From contig NZ_FNYT01000013.1 in NCBI RefSeq assembly GCF_900109135.1, positions 1-64,000 of the forward strand: 64,000 nucleotides of DNA, in the 5' to 3' direction. Under the pieces are notes generated by a model. The model searched no databases. It worked only from the letters and a program-made list of their open reading frames with translations, and was not told the origin of the DNA. A program made the translations under genes and the position numbers. This DNA is from Trichococcus ilyis (GTDB lineage: Bacteria > Bacillota > Bacilli > Lactobacillales > Aerococcaceae). Numbering within the stretch: the first letter of the stretch is position 1; the number at the start of each line of letters is the position of its first letter. Positions 51,216 through 62,056 of the stretch are shown piece after piece.

Positions 51216-51970
51216 TCGCGATCATGGCGCCCGTTTTGGGTCTCTTGCTGATTCTGCGCCGGCAATCCTTGATGTCGGACACGCTGTCGCATGTTTCCTT
51301 GGCAGGGGTTGCCTTGGGGATGCTCCTTAACATCAATCCGACGCTCACCACGTTGGGCATCGTCATCTTGGCGGCGATCGGCATCGAATATTTGCGCGTC
51401 ATTTTTAAAGGCTATTCGGAAATATCGGTCGCAATCCTGATGGCTACAGGGATGGCGGTCGCGTTGGTGCTGATGAGTTTCGTATCAGGAAAGCAGAACG
51501 CAAGCGTGGAACAGTATCTGTTCGGGTCGATCATCACCATCAATGATCAGCAGATCCTGATTTTGTTGGCATTGGCGATTATTGTCGTGGCCCTGTATCT
51601 GATTTTCCGCAAGCCGTTGTATGTATTGACGTTTGATGAGGATACGGCCCATACAGCGGGATTGCCGGTCCGGCTGATGTCGCTGTTGGTGTCTGTGATC
51701 ACAGGTGTTGCGATCAGCGTGGTGATGCCGATAACCGGATCTTTGCTGGTGTCCTCCATCATGATCTTGCCGGCAGCCATCTCGATGAGGCTGGTCCATA
51801 CCTTCAACAGTGTCATCCTGCTTGGGATCGGGATCGGTTTGGCAGGGATGTACGGCGGATTGTTCGCATCGTATCAATACGGAACGCCTCCCGGTGCCAC
51901 CATCACTTTGGTGTTTGTGGCCATGTTCGTATTGACCAGCATCTACAAAGTCGTCGCCGAGAAGAAGTAG
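51161..51970 (+). CDS. adcB: Zinc ABC importer, membrane subunit
   Basis: The 269-residue ABC-3 family permease of the zinc importer, with about eight hydrophobic helices. LGLLLILRRQSLMSDTLSHVSLAGVALG is the family's conserved first cytoplasmic segment and LPVRLMSLLVSVITGVAISVVMPITGSLLVSSIMILPAA the later core with the ATPase-coupling region. The TTG at 51161 has AAAGGAGG 7 bases upstream; an ATG two codons later is less well spaced. The gene begins inside adcC, and a strong terminator follows. Confidence 0.93.
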   Translation: MEMFLYGFMQRAFQASTLIAIMAPVLGLLLILRRQSLMSDTLSHVSLAGVALGMLLNINPTLTTLGIVILAAIGIEYLRVIFKGYSEISVAILMATGMAVALVLMSFVSGKQNASVEQYLFGSIITINDQQILILLALAIIVVALYLIFRKPLYVLTFDEDTAHTAGLPVRLMSLLVSVITGVAISVVMPITGSLLVSSIMILPAAISMRLVHTFNSVILLGIGIGLAGMYGGLFASYQYGTPPGATITLVFVAMFVLTSIYKVVAEKK

Positions 51971-51993
51971 AATCTTAACAATAAGATATATGC

Positions 51994-52024
51994 ACAAGAG
52001 CAGAACATTGCTCTTGTTTTTTTT
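51994..52024 (+). terminator. Terminator of the adc operon
   Basis: ACAAGAGCA pairs with TGCTCTTGT around GAACAT, followed by seven T. Confidence 0.93.
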
Positions 52025-52038
52025 GTATTAATTCGATT

Positions 52039-52094
52039 AAAAACGAACAATAATTAATTAAAAGCTTTCATTTTTCAGGAATCAACTATATAAT
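52039..52094 (+). promoter_or_regulatory. purR promoter with possible PurBox
   Basis: TTTCAT (52066-52071), 17 bases, TATAAT (52089-52094). Upstream, AAAAACGAACAATAA (52039-52053) fits the A/T-flanked CGAAC core of Gram-positive PurBoxes, and TTCG at about 52033 forms an inverted partner. PurR autoregulation is known in Bacillus; here it is inferred. Confidence 0.55.
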
Positions 52095-52127
52095 AAGGAA
52101 AAGTACGTGAATGGGGAGAGATTTGGA

Positions 52128-52961
52128 TTGAAAATAAAGCGTAGTGAACGGTTAGTCGACATGACCCGTTATTTGTTGGAAAGACCGCATCGGTTGATAT
52201 CGTTGACCTATTTCGCCAAACGTTATGAATCAGCGAAATCATCCATCAGTGAAGATTTATCCATCATCAAAAAAACATTCGAAGATCGGGGAACCGGGAT
52301 TGTCGAAACGTTGCCGGGTGCAGCGGGAGGCGTCAAATATATTCCGACAATCAAAAAGGAAAATGCCCGTGAAATTATAGAAGAAATGTGCGAAATCATG
52401 AACAGCAAAGATCGGCTGTTGCCGGGTGGCTACGTTTATCTTTCCGACATGCTGGGCAACCCGGAGCTGCTGCAGAAAATCGGGCGCGTGATCGCGGCGC
52501 AATACGTCGACAAAAAAGTCGATGCAGTCATGACGGTAGCTACCAAAGGGGTTCCGATCGCGCAAGCGGTAGCCACTTATCTGAATGTGCCGTTCGTCAT
52601 CGTGCGCCGGGATTCAAAAATTACCGAAGGCTCCACTGTGAGCATCAATTACGTGTCTGGTTCATCCGACCGGGTCGAAAAAATGGAGCTTTCCAAGCGC
52701 AGTTTGGCGCGCGGTTCCAAAGTGCTGATCGTCGATGATTTCTTGAAGGGCGGAGGCACCATCAACGGGATGCGCAGCATGATCGCTGAATTCGAATCGG
52801 AGACGGTCGGCGTCACGGTGTTCGCTGAAGCCGGCTACAATTCCAAACGCGAAGTATTCGACTATACGTCGCTGATCCGCGTAAACAATATCGATTTGAA
52901 GGATCATTCCATCAGTGTGGGTTTGGGCAATTATTTCGATGAAGGCACCGAATTAGCATAA
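52128..52961 (+). CDS. purR: Purine operon regulator PurR
   Basis: A 277-residue regulator of purine genes that responds to PRPP. The N-terminal winged helix (about 1-75) reads RSERLVDMTRYLLERPHRLISLTYFAKRYESAKSSISEDLSIIK. The C-terminal phosphoribosyltransferase-like domain has the PRPP loop VLIVDDFLKGGGTINGM (about 198-214). GAAGGVKYIP joins them. This matches the Bacillus protein closely in layout and length. The TTG at 52128 follows GGGGAGAG at proper distance; a GTG at 52107 lies before that site. It keeps its conserved place before glmU and prs, and a perfect terminator follows. Confidence 0.96.
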   Translation: MKIKRSERLVDMTRYLLERPHRLISLTYFAKRYESAKSSISEDLSIIKKTFEDRGTGIVETLPGAAGGVKYIPTIKKENAREIIEEMCEIMNSKDRLLPGGYVYLSDMLGNPELLQKIGRVIAAQYVDKKVDAVMTVATKGVPIAQAVATYLNVPFVIVRRDSKITEGSTVSINYVSGSSDRVEKMELSKRSLARGSKVLIVDDFLKGGGTINGMRSMIAEFESETVGVTVFAEAGYNSKREVFDYTSLIRVNNIDLKDHSISVGLGNYFDEGTELA

Positions 52962-52970
52962 TTTGAAGCC

Positions 52971-53012
52971 AAAGAGCCTGATCTTGAACACGCGTTCAAG
53001 ATCAGGCTCTTT
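52971..53012. terminator. Bidirectional terminator of purR and the cupin gene
   Basis: A perfect 19-bp stem (52971-52989 with 52994-53012) starts AAAGAGCC and ends GGCTCTTT around ACGC, serving both convergent genes. Confidence 0.95.
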
Positions 53013-53034
53013 CGTGCGTCGGGGGGCAGACGGG

Positions 53035-53568
53035 TCAGGTTGGCCCGCTCCGGAAAGAAGTTCCCGGCAATGTTTTGTAGGCCAATTTTTCCAAAATAGG
53101 TCCGCAATCAGGATAATCCTTCAGCAAGGCGTCGTATGGCAGCAGTTCAAAATCCCGGTAATCGAACCCTGGCGAGACCATGCAACTTACAAGCGCGTAG
53201 TCGCCGGATTGGCCTTCGATGCTGCTACCGAAGATGACCCCTTTCGGAACCGTAAATTGGAAAAGTTCGCCCTTTTCAGTCTGCCGGCCCATTTTCACCG
53301 CTTCATAGCAGCCGTCGGGGTGCAGCAGATGGATCGTCAAAGCATTGCCTTCGTGGAAGTACCAGACCTCGTCGGATTTCAGGCGGTGAAAATGGGAAGG
53401 GTTATCTGCCGTAAGCAGGAAAAGGATGTTGCTGTAGAGATAGCGTTCCCGCCGATCCTCGGTAACGATCAGTTCGGGAGAATGGCTGGTTTCGCGGAAA
53501 TAACCGCCTTCCGCGTGGGGCTGCAGCAGCAGTTTGTGGATCCAAAATGATGCAGTCGGTTTTGTCAT
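53035..53568 (-). CDS. Cupin-fold protein of the DUF985 family
   Basis: A 177-residue single cupin domain. HKLLLQPHAEGGYFRETSHS opens it, SNILFLLTADNPSHFHRLKSDEVWYFHEGNALTIHLLHPDG holds the metal or ligand residues (histidines and glutamate near 67-75), and VPKGVIFGSSIEG and CMVSPGFDYRDFELLP close it. The family is widespread but its chemistry is unclear; some members are proposed sugar epimerase-like proteins. The ATG at 53568 has AAAGGA upstream. It stands where Bacillus has yabJ-spoVG between purR and glmU, on the opposite strand, so it is an insertion in this lineage. Confidence 0.87.
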   Translation of the reverse strand: MTKPTASFWIHKLLLQPHAEGGYFRETSHSPELIVTEDRRERYLYSNILFLLTADNPSHFHRLKSDEVWYFHEGNALTIHLLHPDGCYEAVKMGRQTEKGELFQFTVPKGVIFGSSIEGQSGDYALVSCMVSPGFDYRDFELLPYDALLKDYPDCGPILEKLAYKTLPGTSFRSGPT

Positions 53569-53704
53569 TGGGATCAGTCCTTTCGAGGTGTCCTTCTGTC
53601 TACAAGTATATCCAAAAAACCGGTCAATAAGAAACAATGTATCCGTATTCTTCGTTTTTCCATTAGAAAATGAAAAGAAGTCTGAATTTATATACGACAT
53701 CATA

Positions 53705-53733
53705 TTGAAAAAAGCAAGTTTTTAGGCTAAGAT
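53705..53733 (+). promoter_or_regulatory. Promoter of glmU
   Basis: TTGAAA (53705-53710), 17 bases, TAAGAT (53728-53733), about 40 bases before the ATG. Confidence 0.75.
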
Positions 53734-53774
53734 AATTTAGTTGAAGGAATAAAATGAAAAGATAGGAGTTGCTT

Positions 53775-55151
53775 ATGGCTAATCGTTTTGCAATCATACT
53801 TGCCGCTGGTCAAGGAACGCGCATGAAAAGCAAACTTTACAAAGTATTGCATGCAGTTTGCGGAAAACCAATGGTGGAGCACGTCGTGGATCAAGTTGAG
53901 GCTGCCGGCATAGAGAAAGTTGTGACAATCGTGGGGCACGGCGCTGATACTGTTAAAGGATACTTGGGAGATCGTTCGGAATATGTATTGCAAGCGCAAC
54001 AATTGGGAACAGGGCATGCTGTCCTGCAGGCGCAAGCTGTGCTGGAGAACGAAGAAGGCACGACCTTGGTCATCTGCGGCGATACACCGTTGCTGACTGC
54101 AGAGACGTTGGAAGCTTTGCTGCAATACCATGAAGAGAAAAAAGCGAAAGCAACTATCCTGACTGCGCAGGCTGATGATCCGACCGGTTATGGCCGCATC
54201 ATCAGAAATGCATCAGATAATGTAGAAAAAATCGTGGAACAAAAAGACGCTTCTCCGGAGGAAGCACGCGTGCAGGAAATCAATACAGGCACGTATGCTT
54301 TCGATAACAAGCTGTTGTTTGCTGCGCTGCAATCCGTCGGGAACAACAATGCGCAAGGCGAATACTACTTGCCGGATGTCATCGAAATCCTGAAGAATCA
54401 AGGCGAAATCGTGACGGCTTATCAGATGAGCGATATGGGGGAAGCTCTGGGCGTAAACGACCGGGTCGCATTGGCTGAAGCTTCCGTATACATGAAGCGA
54501 CGCATCAATGAAAAGCATATGCGCAATGGCGTTACCTTGATCGATCCTGATAATACGTACATCGAATCGGATGTCATCATCGGAAGCGACACAATCATTG
54601 AACCGAACGTATTCCTGAAAGGGAAAACCGTCATCGGGCAAGATTGCTTCATCGGATCGGGTTCGGAACTGAGCAATACGACCATCGGCGACCGTGTCCA
54701 AGTCAGAAGCTCGAACTTGGAGGACTCCGTGATGGAATCCGACAGCAACATCGGTCCGTTCAGCCATCTGAGACCGAACAGCCATATCGGAAAACGCGTC
54801 CACATCGGCAATTTTGTGGAAGTGAAAAATGCGGTACTGGACGAAGATACAAAAGTCGGCCATCTGACTTATGTGGGGGACGCGGATCTTGGCAAAAACA
54901 TCAACGTCGGTTGCGGCACTGTCTTCGTGAATTATGACGGCAAACACAAACACCGTTCCAAAATCGGTGACAATACGTTCATCGGCTGCAACGTGAATAT
55001 CGTGGCACCGGTCAAAGTCGAAGCCAATACTTTCCTGGCTGCGGGTTCGACCATCACCAAAGACGTTCCTGCAGGCGCGATGGGCATCGCCCGCAGCCGC
55101 CAGGAGAACAAACCCGGCTACTGGGAAAAATTGCCGCCAGCCGAAAAATAA
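53775..55151 (+). CDS. glmU: Bifunctional GlmU: UDP-GlcNAc pyrophosphorylase and glucosamine-1-P acetyltransferase
   Basis: Makes UDP-N-acetylglucosamine for cell wall and teichoic acid. The 458-residue protein has the uridylyltransferase domain first (about 1-228) with [36 protein letters not shown] and NTGTYAF, then a left-handed beta-helix of hexapeptide repeats (about 250-430) ending in the acetyltransferase active region [26 protein letters not shown] and [19 protein letters not shown]. The ATG at 53775 follows AGGAG; the TTG two codons earlier overlaps that site. It keeps its conserved place between purR and prs. Confidence 0.97.
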   Translation: MANRFAIILAAGQGTRMKSKLYKVLHAVCGKPMVEHVVDQVEAAGIEKVVTIVGHGADTVKGYLGDRSEYVLQAQQLGTGHAVLQAQAVLENEEGTTLVICGDTPLLTAETLEALLQYHEEKKAKATILTAQADDPTGYGRIIRNASDNVEKIVEQKDASPEEARVQEINTGTYAFDNKLLFAALQSVGNNNAQGEYYLPDVIEILKNQGEIVTAYQMSDMGEALGVNDRVALAEASVYMKRRINEKHMRNGVTLIDPDNTYIESDVIIGSDTIIEPNVFLKGKTVIGQDCFIGSGSELSNTTIGDRVQVRSSNLEDSVMESDSNIGPFSHLRPNSHIGKRVHIGNFVEVKNAVLDEDTKVGHLTYVGDADLGKNINVGCGTVFVNYDGKHKHRSKIGDNTFIGCNVNIVAPVKVEANTFLAAGSTITKDVPAGAMGIARSRQENKPGYWEKLPPAEK

Positions 55152-55247
55152 AGCAAAACATTATGCATGTATGGTAGAATGATTTTGAAAATACAATATC
55201 AGTATGTGCTTCATTTGGTAAAAACAACAGATTAACGGAGGATTATC

Positions 55248-56228
55248 ATGACAGAAAATTATCAAGATCCAAAACTTAAGATTTTTTCCTTAAGTTCGAA
55301 TCGCCCCTTGGCTGAGAAAATTGCGGCTGACGTTGGTGTGGAGTTAGGAACCCTTTCTTCATCCCAATTCAGTGACGGAGAAATCAAAATCAACATCGAC
55401 GAAAGTATCCGCGGTTGCCACGTGTACGTCATCCAATCGACAAGCTCTCCGGTAAATGACCACTTGATGGAACTTTTGATCATGATCGATGCTTTGAAAC
55501 GCGCGAGCGCAAAAACAATCAACGTTGTTTTGCCGTATTATGGCTATGCTCGCCAAGACCGCAAAGCGCAATCACGTGAGCCTATCACTGCTAAATTAGT
55601 GGCGAATATGATCACTCAAGCCGGCGCTGACAGATTATTGACACTTGATATGCATGCTCCTCAAATCCAAGGTTTCTTCGACATTCCGGTCGATCATCTA
55701 TTGGGAGCTCCGTTATTGGCCAGTTATTTCTTGGATCATGAAGTCCTCAATCATGATGTGGTTGTCGTTTCCCCTGATCACGGTGGTGTGACAAGAGCCC
55801 GCAAACTGGCTGAATTCATCAAAGCTCCGATCGCCATCATCGACAAGAGAAGACCGAAGGCGAACGTTGCCGAAGTCATGAACATCATCGGTAATGTCGA
55901 AGGCAAAAAATGTATCCTGATCGATGACATGATCGATACTGCCGGCACAATCACCTTGGCTGCCCAAGCATTGCAAGATGCAGGCGCAGAGGATGTCTAT
56001 GCTTGCTGCACACATGCTGTATTGTCAGGTCCGGCAATGGACCGCATCAACAACTCCGTAATCAAAGAACTGATCGTGACTGACTCCATCAACATCCCTG
56101 AGGAAAAAGTCAGCGAAAAAATCGTACAGGTATCCGTGTCACAATTGATCGCCGAAGCAATCAAACGTATCCACGAAAACCGCTCCGTAAGCCCGTTGTT
56201 CCAAGAAAAATTCGTGATCATCGACTAA
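55248..56228 (+). CDS. prs: Ribose-phosphate pyrophosphokinase
   Basis: Makes PRPP from ribose-5-phosphate and ATP for nucleotides, histidine and tryptophan. The 326-residue protein has [40 protein letters not shown], the flexible loop [21 protein letters not shown] (about 97-117) with the ATP-binding arginine and histidine neighbours, the metal site [11 protein letters not shown] (about 136) and the PRPP loop [14 protein letters not shown] (about 225). A bacterial class-I enzyme. CGGAGGATT precedes the ATG. It follows glmU as in Bacillus, with a separate terminator. Confidence 0.97.
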   Translation: MTENYQDPKLKIFSLSSNRPLAEKIAADVGVELGTLSSSQFSDGEIKINIDESIRGCHVYVIQSTSSPVNDHLMELLIMIDALKRASAKTINVVLPYYGYARQDRKAQSREPITAKLVANMITQAGADRLLTLDMHAPQIQGFFDIPVDHLLGAPLLASYFLDHEVLNHDVVVVSPDHGGVTRARKLAEFIKAPIAIIDKRRPKANVAEVMNIIGNVEGKKCILIDDMIDTAGTITLAAQALQDAGAEDVYACCTHAVLSGPAMDRINNSVIKELIVTDSINIPEEKVSEKIVQVSVSQLIAEAIKRIHENRSVSPLFQEKFVIID

Positions 56229-56243
56229 GAATGAATGGCTGCA

Positions 56244-56274
56244 CAAAAAAGTCCTCCTGCCGGAGGGCTTTTTT
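56244..56274 (+). terminator. Terminator of prs
   Basis: AAAAAAGTCCTCC pairs with GGAGGGCTTTTTT around TGCC. Confidence 0.93.
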
Positions 56275-56416
56275 GTTTGCGGGGAGCAGCTTCAGGTTTC
56301 GGGTTGCAGCCGGAAAAGATGGATAACGGGAAAAAAACATCTTTCCTGCCGCCGAATCCCGCATCCCTGCACCCGCACAAACACCAAATCACCGAAGACT
56401 GCCCCAAAAACCAAAA

Positions 56417-56451
56417 AACACCCGCCGGCCCGGAAGGGGCCAGCGGGTGTT
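56417..56451 (-). terminator. Terminator of ldh
   Basis: AACACCCGC (56417-56425) and GCGGGTGTT (56443-56451) pair around a second GGCC/GGCC stem. Read on the minus strand it follows ldh and runs into T residues. Confidence 0.85.
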
Positions 56452-56465
56452 GAACTTTGCAACTA

Positions 56466-57485
<1,020 letters not shown>

Positions 57486-57681
57486 TCATTAAGGCGATTA
57501 CTCTTTAGGCCTATCCTTCTCGGCAAAGATTTTCAGAACCAGCGCGCTTGCACGCAAAGGATAAACAGTGAACAACCTGTGAAATATTATATAAAAATAT
57601 TATAAAATAAACTAGCGTTGTTTTCAACAAAGAGCTGATATTTTTTTCACAAGATTTTTAACCCGTCTGCAGACCAATTTC

Positions 57682-57710
57682 TTACGCTTAGCCGGGGAAT
57701 GTGGTATACT
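57682..57710 (+). promoter_or_regulatory. Promoter of pth-mfd
   Basis: TTACGC (57682-57687), 17 bases, TATACT (57705-57710), about 120 bases before the pth start. Confidence 0.6.
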
Positions 57711-57830
57711 GTTCAAAAGCAAACTGTGCGGATAATATTCGCGCAGCCTTTTTTCGCGCAAAAGAGGAAGCAGGCAGTCGTCTGTGCCTTTGCGAACATA
57801 ACAATGAATGCAAAATATAGGGGAATACAC

Positions 57831-58400
57831 ATGAAAATGATCGTAGGATTGGGGAACCCAGGCCCGAAGTACACCGACACGAAGCATAATGTCGGCTTTA
57901 TTACTTTGGACGAGTGGGCTTTTCAAAATAAAGAAAAGTACAACAAAAATAAATTTGAAGCGTTATACATAGAGACTACCTTGGACGGAGAAAAAGTGCT
58001 GTTCGTCAAACCGCTGACTTTCATGAATGATTCAGGACGAGCGGTAAGGCCGCTGATGGATTATTACAACATACCGATCGAGGATCTGGTAGTCGTTTAT
58101 GATGATATGGATATGCCGGTCGGCAAGATACGGCTTCGCCAAAAGGGCGGAGCCGGCGGACATAATGGCATCAAAAGTCTGATTCAGCATCTGGGCACGC
58201 AGGATTTCAACCGGATCCGCATCGGAGTCGGAAGGCCCAAAAATAACATGTCGGTCATTCAGCACGTATTGAGTCCTTTCCCGCAAGACGAACATGCCGA
58301 CATGCTTGCGGCAGTGAAAGAGAGTGTCGAAGCGATCGGCCACTTCATCAAAGGGAATAATTTTTTGGATACGATGAATCAATTCAATAAAAAAGGTTAG
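57831..58400 (+). CDS. pth: Peptidyl-tRNA hydrolase
   Basis: Frees tRNA from peptidyl-tRNA dropped by the ribosome. The 189-residue protein has MIVGLGNPGPKYTDTKHNVGF with the asparagine and catalytic histidine (about 22), VKPLTFMNDSGRAV, VVYDDMDMPVGKIRLRQKGGAGGHNGIKSLIQHLGTQDFNRIRIGVGRP, the whole family signature. I chose the ATG at 57831, with AGGGGAA upstream and the standard N terminus; the open frame extends further up without support. It leads into mfd as in Bacillus (spoVC-fin-mfd), without the fin gene. Confidence 0.96.
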   Translation: MKMIVGLGNPGPKYTDTKHNVGFITLDEWAFQNKEKYNKNKFEALYIETTLDGEKVLFVKPLTFMNDSGRAVRPLMDYYNIPIEDLVVVYDDMDMPVGKIRLRQKGGAGGHNGIKSLIQHLGTQDFNRIRIGVGRPKNNMSVIQHVLSPFPQDEHADMLAAVKESVEAIGHFIKGNNFLDTMNQFNKKG

Positions 58401-58510
58401 GTTCAGCTTCAGCTGGACCTCTTTTGTGTCTGTCGCAGCCTGGATAGGCGAATCAACATGAAAACGATAGCCTTTTTTTGCAGAACACACCATGAACGAG
58501 GAGAATATTC

Positions 58511-61500
58511 ATGAAAGACATAGAGAAATATTTAAAGAATACAAAAAATATCCAGACATTATTGTCTGAAATCAACGCCGAGTTGCCGCAACTGGTTGCA
58601 GGTCTTTCCGGTTCAGGCCGCAACCTGTTGACAAGTATCCTGTATGAAGAGCTGCAGAAGCCAATCGTTGTTTTGGCACCCAACTTGCTGCAGGCGACCC
58701 AGGTTTATGAAGACATCAGTCAACTGTCTCCAGCTATCCCCGTCCATCTCTTTCCGGTTGAGGAATCGGTAGCGGCCGAACTGGCTTTTTCATCGCCCGA
58801 ATACCGCAGTCAACGGGTCGAGACATTGGACTTTCTGAAGAGCGGCAGAAAAGGGATCATTGTGATTCCGGCTGCGGGATTCAAAAAAATCCTTTCCCCG
58901 GCTTCCATCTGGGAAAATCATTGCCTTGATTTTTCCAAAGGGGCAGAAGCAGATCTGGAAAGCTTGCCGGAAAAATTGGTCGCGATGGGCTATACACGCG
59001 AACGAATGGTCGCCAGACCGGGTGAGTTCAGTATCCGCGGCGGCATCATCGATATTTATGCCTTGAACGAGGAAAACCCCTTGCGGATCGAATTGTTCGA
59101 TACCGAAATCGATACATTGCGTTATTTCGATGCCTACACCCAAAAGTCGGGAGAGTACATCGAAAACGCCCGGATCCTGCCGGCGCATGACACGCTTTTC
59201 CCGAAAGAGGAAGTGGCGAAGCAAGCTGATGCAGTTGCGAAAAAAGCGGAAAAAGCCATCAAAGGCATCAAACAACCAGAAGTCAAGGGAACGCTGACGA
59301 GCGTTTTCGCCGAATTGACGGAGAATATGCAGCTGGGTGAACTGAACAGGAACCCCCAATTCTATACAAGCTTGATTTATCCTGAACAGCCCACAGTGCT
59401 GGATTATATCGCAAGCGATGCCTTGCTGATTGTGGACGATTATAACCGGATTCTCGAGGTGGAAAGAACGATCGAGAGCGAATCGGCGGAATGGAAAATG
59501 ATGAAGGTGGAGGAAGGCGTCTGTCTGCCTTCGCAGGATTTCACCGCCGATATCCGCGAAGTGATCAAAAAGTCCAAACAGCATCGCATCTATTATGCTC
59601 TGTTTCATAGGGGATTCGGGAATATGCGGTTCCATGGAGTCTATCCTTTCCAGTACCGCACACTGAACAACTTCTTCAGCCAGATGCCGCAAGTGAAACT
59701 GGAAATGGAACGGTGGCTGAAGCAGCACATGACAGTGTTCGTCGTGGTCCCTTCCGCTGAACGTGCCGAAAAAGTGCAGCGGACATTCGCTGATTTCGGT
59801 ATCCACAGCTACATCAAAGGAAAGGATTCCTTTCTTGAAAACAAAGTCAATATCCTGGTCGGCGGAATGGCCAATGGCTTTGAATTGCCGCAGGAAAAAG
59901 TGGTGTTCGTAACCGAGAAAGAACTTTTCAATAAAGTGACGAAAAAACAGCCGCACCGCCAGAAAATGACGAATGCGGAGCGGTTGAAGAGCTATACGGA
60001 ACTGAATCCCGGCGATTATGTCGTCCATGTCAACCACGGGATCGGTCTGTATACGGGCATGGAAACCATCGAGGTGGGGGGCGTCCACCAGGATTACATG
60101 TCGATCGCTTATCAGGAAGGCGCAAAATTGTTCATTCCCGTGACACAAATCCATCTGATCCAGAAATATGTTTCTTCCGATGCCAAAACGCCGAAGATGC
60201 ACAAATTGGGCGGAACGGAATGGGCGAAAACGAAAAAGAAAGTCGCCTCCAAAATCGAAGATATTGCCGATGAGTTGATCGAGCTGTATGCGAATCGTGA
60301 ATCGGAAAAAGGATATGTTTACCCGCCGGATACGCCGGAGCAACTCGAATTCGAAAATGCCTTCCCTTACACGGAAACTGATGACCAATTGCGCAGTACC
60401 GCAGAAATCAAGGCAGACATGGAGAGCAGCAAACCGATGGATCGCTTGTTGGTCGGTGACGTCGGATACGGAAAAACGGAAGTGGCGATGCGGGCGATCT
60501 TCAAGGCGGTGCAGGAGGGCAAGCAAGCCGCATTCCTCGTCCCGACGACCATCTTGGCGCAACAACACTACGAATCATTGATGCAACGGTTCGAGGACTA
60601 CCCTTTTGAAATCGGATTGCTGAGCCGTTTCCGCACGAAAAAACAGCAAGAGGAAACGTTGGACGGCATCCGTAAAGGGACGGTCGATATCGTTGTCGGC
60701 ACGCATCGGATCCTATCGAAAGATGTCACTTTCGCGGATTTGGGCTTGTTGGTGGTCGATGAAGAACAGCGCTTCGGTGTGAAACACAAGGAACGCCTTA
60801 AACAACTGAAAGCCTCTGTCGATGTCCTGACGTTGACGGCGACGCCGATACCGCGCACGCTGCACATGTCGATGCTGGGAGTCAGGGATCTGTCGGTCAT
60901 CGAGACCCCGCCGGCAAACCGCTACCCGGTCCAGACCTACGTGATGGAGCAGAATTACGGAGCTGTCCGGGATGCGATCGAAAGGGAGCTGGCTCGGGGA
61001 GGACAAGCCTTTTACCTGTACAACCGAGTGGAAACGATCGAGAAGAAAGCCGAAGAAATCCGCGAGCTCGTGCCGGATGTCCGTGTCGCAGTGGCGCATG
61101 GCCAGATGACCGAAGTCCAGCTCGAGAACGTCATCATGGATTTCATCGAAGGCCGCTACGATGTGCTTGTCACCACGACCATCATCGAGACGGGCGTGGA
61201 TATCCCGAACGTCAACACACTGTTCATAGAGAACGCGGACCGGATGGGCTTGTCGCAGCTGTACCAGCTGCGCGGTCGGGTTGGACGGACAAACCGGATC
61301 GCCTATGCCTATCTGATGTATCAGCCGAACAAGATCCTGAATGAGGTCAGCGAAAAAAGGCTGCAGGCCATCAAAGAATTCACGGAGCTGGGTGCAGGCT
61401 TCAAGATCGCCATGCGCGACCTGTCGATCCGTGGAGCCGGGAACCTCCTGGGCGCCCAACAACACGGCTTCATCGACTCGGTCGGATTCGATCTCTACTC

Positions 61501-62056
61501 CGAGATGCTAGGGGAGGCGGTTGCGGCTAAACGCGGCCTCAAAGCAAAAGCGAAACGTTCCATCGTCGAAATCGACTTGGGCATCGATGCCTACATCCCG
61601 GCGGAGTACATAGAGGATGAACGGCAAAAAATCGACTTCTACAAACGGATCCAACGCATCGACAGCGTTGCGGATCATGATGAAATCGATGCGGATCTGA
61701 TCGACCGCTTCGGTGATTACCCGCAAGAAGTTTCCGATCTGTTGGAAGTCGGTCTGATCAAAAATTATGCCGAGAAGAGCCAGATCGAGACGATCAAACG
61801 GCAGGGCGATACGATCGCCATCACCTATTCGCAGGAAGCGACCGTCCGCTTGCAGGGGCCCGCTGTGTTTGAAGCGCTCAGCAAAATACCTTTGAAAGCG
61901 CAGATCAGCCTGCATAATGCCCGGTTGGTGGTCAGTCTGGCGATCGGGAAATTGCCGAACCGCCAATGGCTGAACCATTTGAACGCATTCGTCAAAGCCT
62001 GCGTTGCCGAACCGGATGAAACGAATGGGACAGCAGGAGCGGCCGATGGAAAATAA
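58511..62056 (+). CDS. mfd: Transcription-repair coupling factor
   Basis: Removes stalled RNA polymerase and recruits UvrA. The 1181-residue protein has the UvrB-like N-terminal module (about 1-350) with RPGEFSIRGGIIDIY, the polymerase-interacting domain (about 490-570) with PGDYVVHVNHGIGLYTGM, the RecG-like motor with Walker A GDVGYGKTEVAMRAIF (about 645), VVDEEQRFGVKHKE, LTATPIPRTLHMSM, GRYDVLVTTTIIETGVDIPN and QLRGRVGR, and the C-terminal TRCF domain. Length agrees with Bacillus Mfd. GAGGAGAA precedes the ATG. The flippase gene begins 11 bases before its stop. Confidence 0.97.
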   Translation: MKDIEKYLKNTKNIQTLLSEINAELPQLVAGLSGSGRNLLTSILYEELQKPIVVLAPNLLQATQVYEDISQLSPAIPVHLFPVEESVAAELAFSSPEYRSQRVETLDFLKSGRKGIIVIPAAGFKKILSPASIWENHCLDFSKGAEADLESLPEKLVAMGYTRERMVARPGEFSIRGGIIDIYALNEENPLRIELFDTEIDTLRYFDAYTQKSGEYIENARILPAHDTLFPKEEVAKQADAVAKKAEKAIKGIKQPEVKGTLTSVFAELTENMQLGELNRNPQFYTSLIYPEQPTVLDYIASDALLIVDDYNRILEVERTIESESAEWKMMKVEEGVCLPSQDFTADIREVIKKSKQHRIYYALFHRGFGNMRFHGVYPFQYRTLNNFFSQMPQVKLEMERWLKQHMTVFVVVPSAERAEKVQRTFADFGIHSYIKGKDSFLENKVNILVGGMANGFELPQEKVVFVTEKELFNKVTKKQPHRQKMTNAERLKSYTELNPGDYVVHVNHGIGLYTGMETIEVGGVHQDYMSIAYQEGAKLFIPVTQIHLIQKYVSSDAKTPKMHKLGGTEWAKTKKKVASKIEDIADELIELYANRESEKGYVYPPDTPEQLEFENAFPYTETDDQLRSTAEIKADMESSKPMDRLLVGDVGYGKTEVAMRAIFKAVQEGKQAAFLVPTTILAQQHYESLMQRFEDYPFEIGLLSRFRTKKQQEETLDGIRKGTVDIVVGTHRILSKDVTFADLGLLVVDEEQRFGVKHKERLKQLKASVDVLTLTATPIPRTLHMSMLGVRDLSVIETPPANRYPVQTYVMEQNYGAVRDAIERELARGGQAFYLYNRVETIEKKAEEIRELVPDVRVAVAHGQMTEVQLENVIMDFIEGRYDVLVTTTIIETGVDIPNVNTLFIENADRMGLSQLYQLRGRVGRTNRIAYAYLMYQPNKILNEVSEKRLQAIKEFTELGAGFKIAMRDLSIRGAGNLLGAQQHGFIDSVGFDLYSEMLGEAVAAKRGLKAKAKRSIVEIDLGIDAYIPAEYIEDERQKIDFYKRIQRIDSVADHDEIDADLIDRFGDYPQEVSDLLEVGLIKNYAEKSQIETIKRQGDTIAITYSQEATVRLQGPAVFEALSKIPLKAQISLHNARLVVSLAIGKLPNRQWLNHLNAFVKACVAEPDETNGTAGAADGK

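Noticed and set aside
58790-60568. Long open frame on the minus strand (592 codons) opposite mfd
   Set aside because: It is fully antisense to the clear mfd gene, has no recognisable motifs or ribosome binding site, and arises from codon bias of the real gene.
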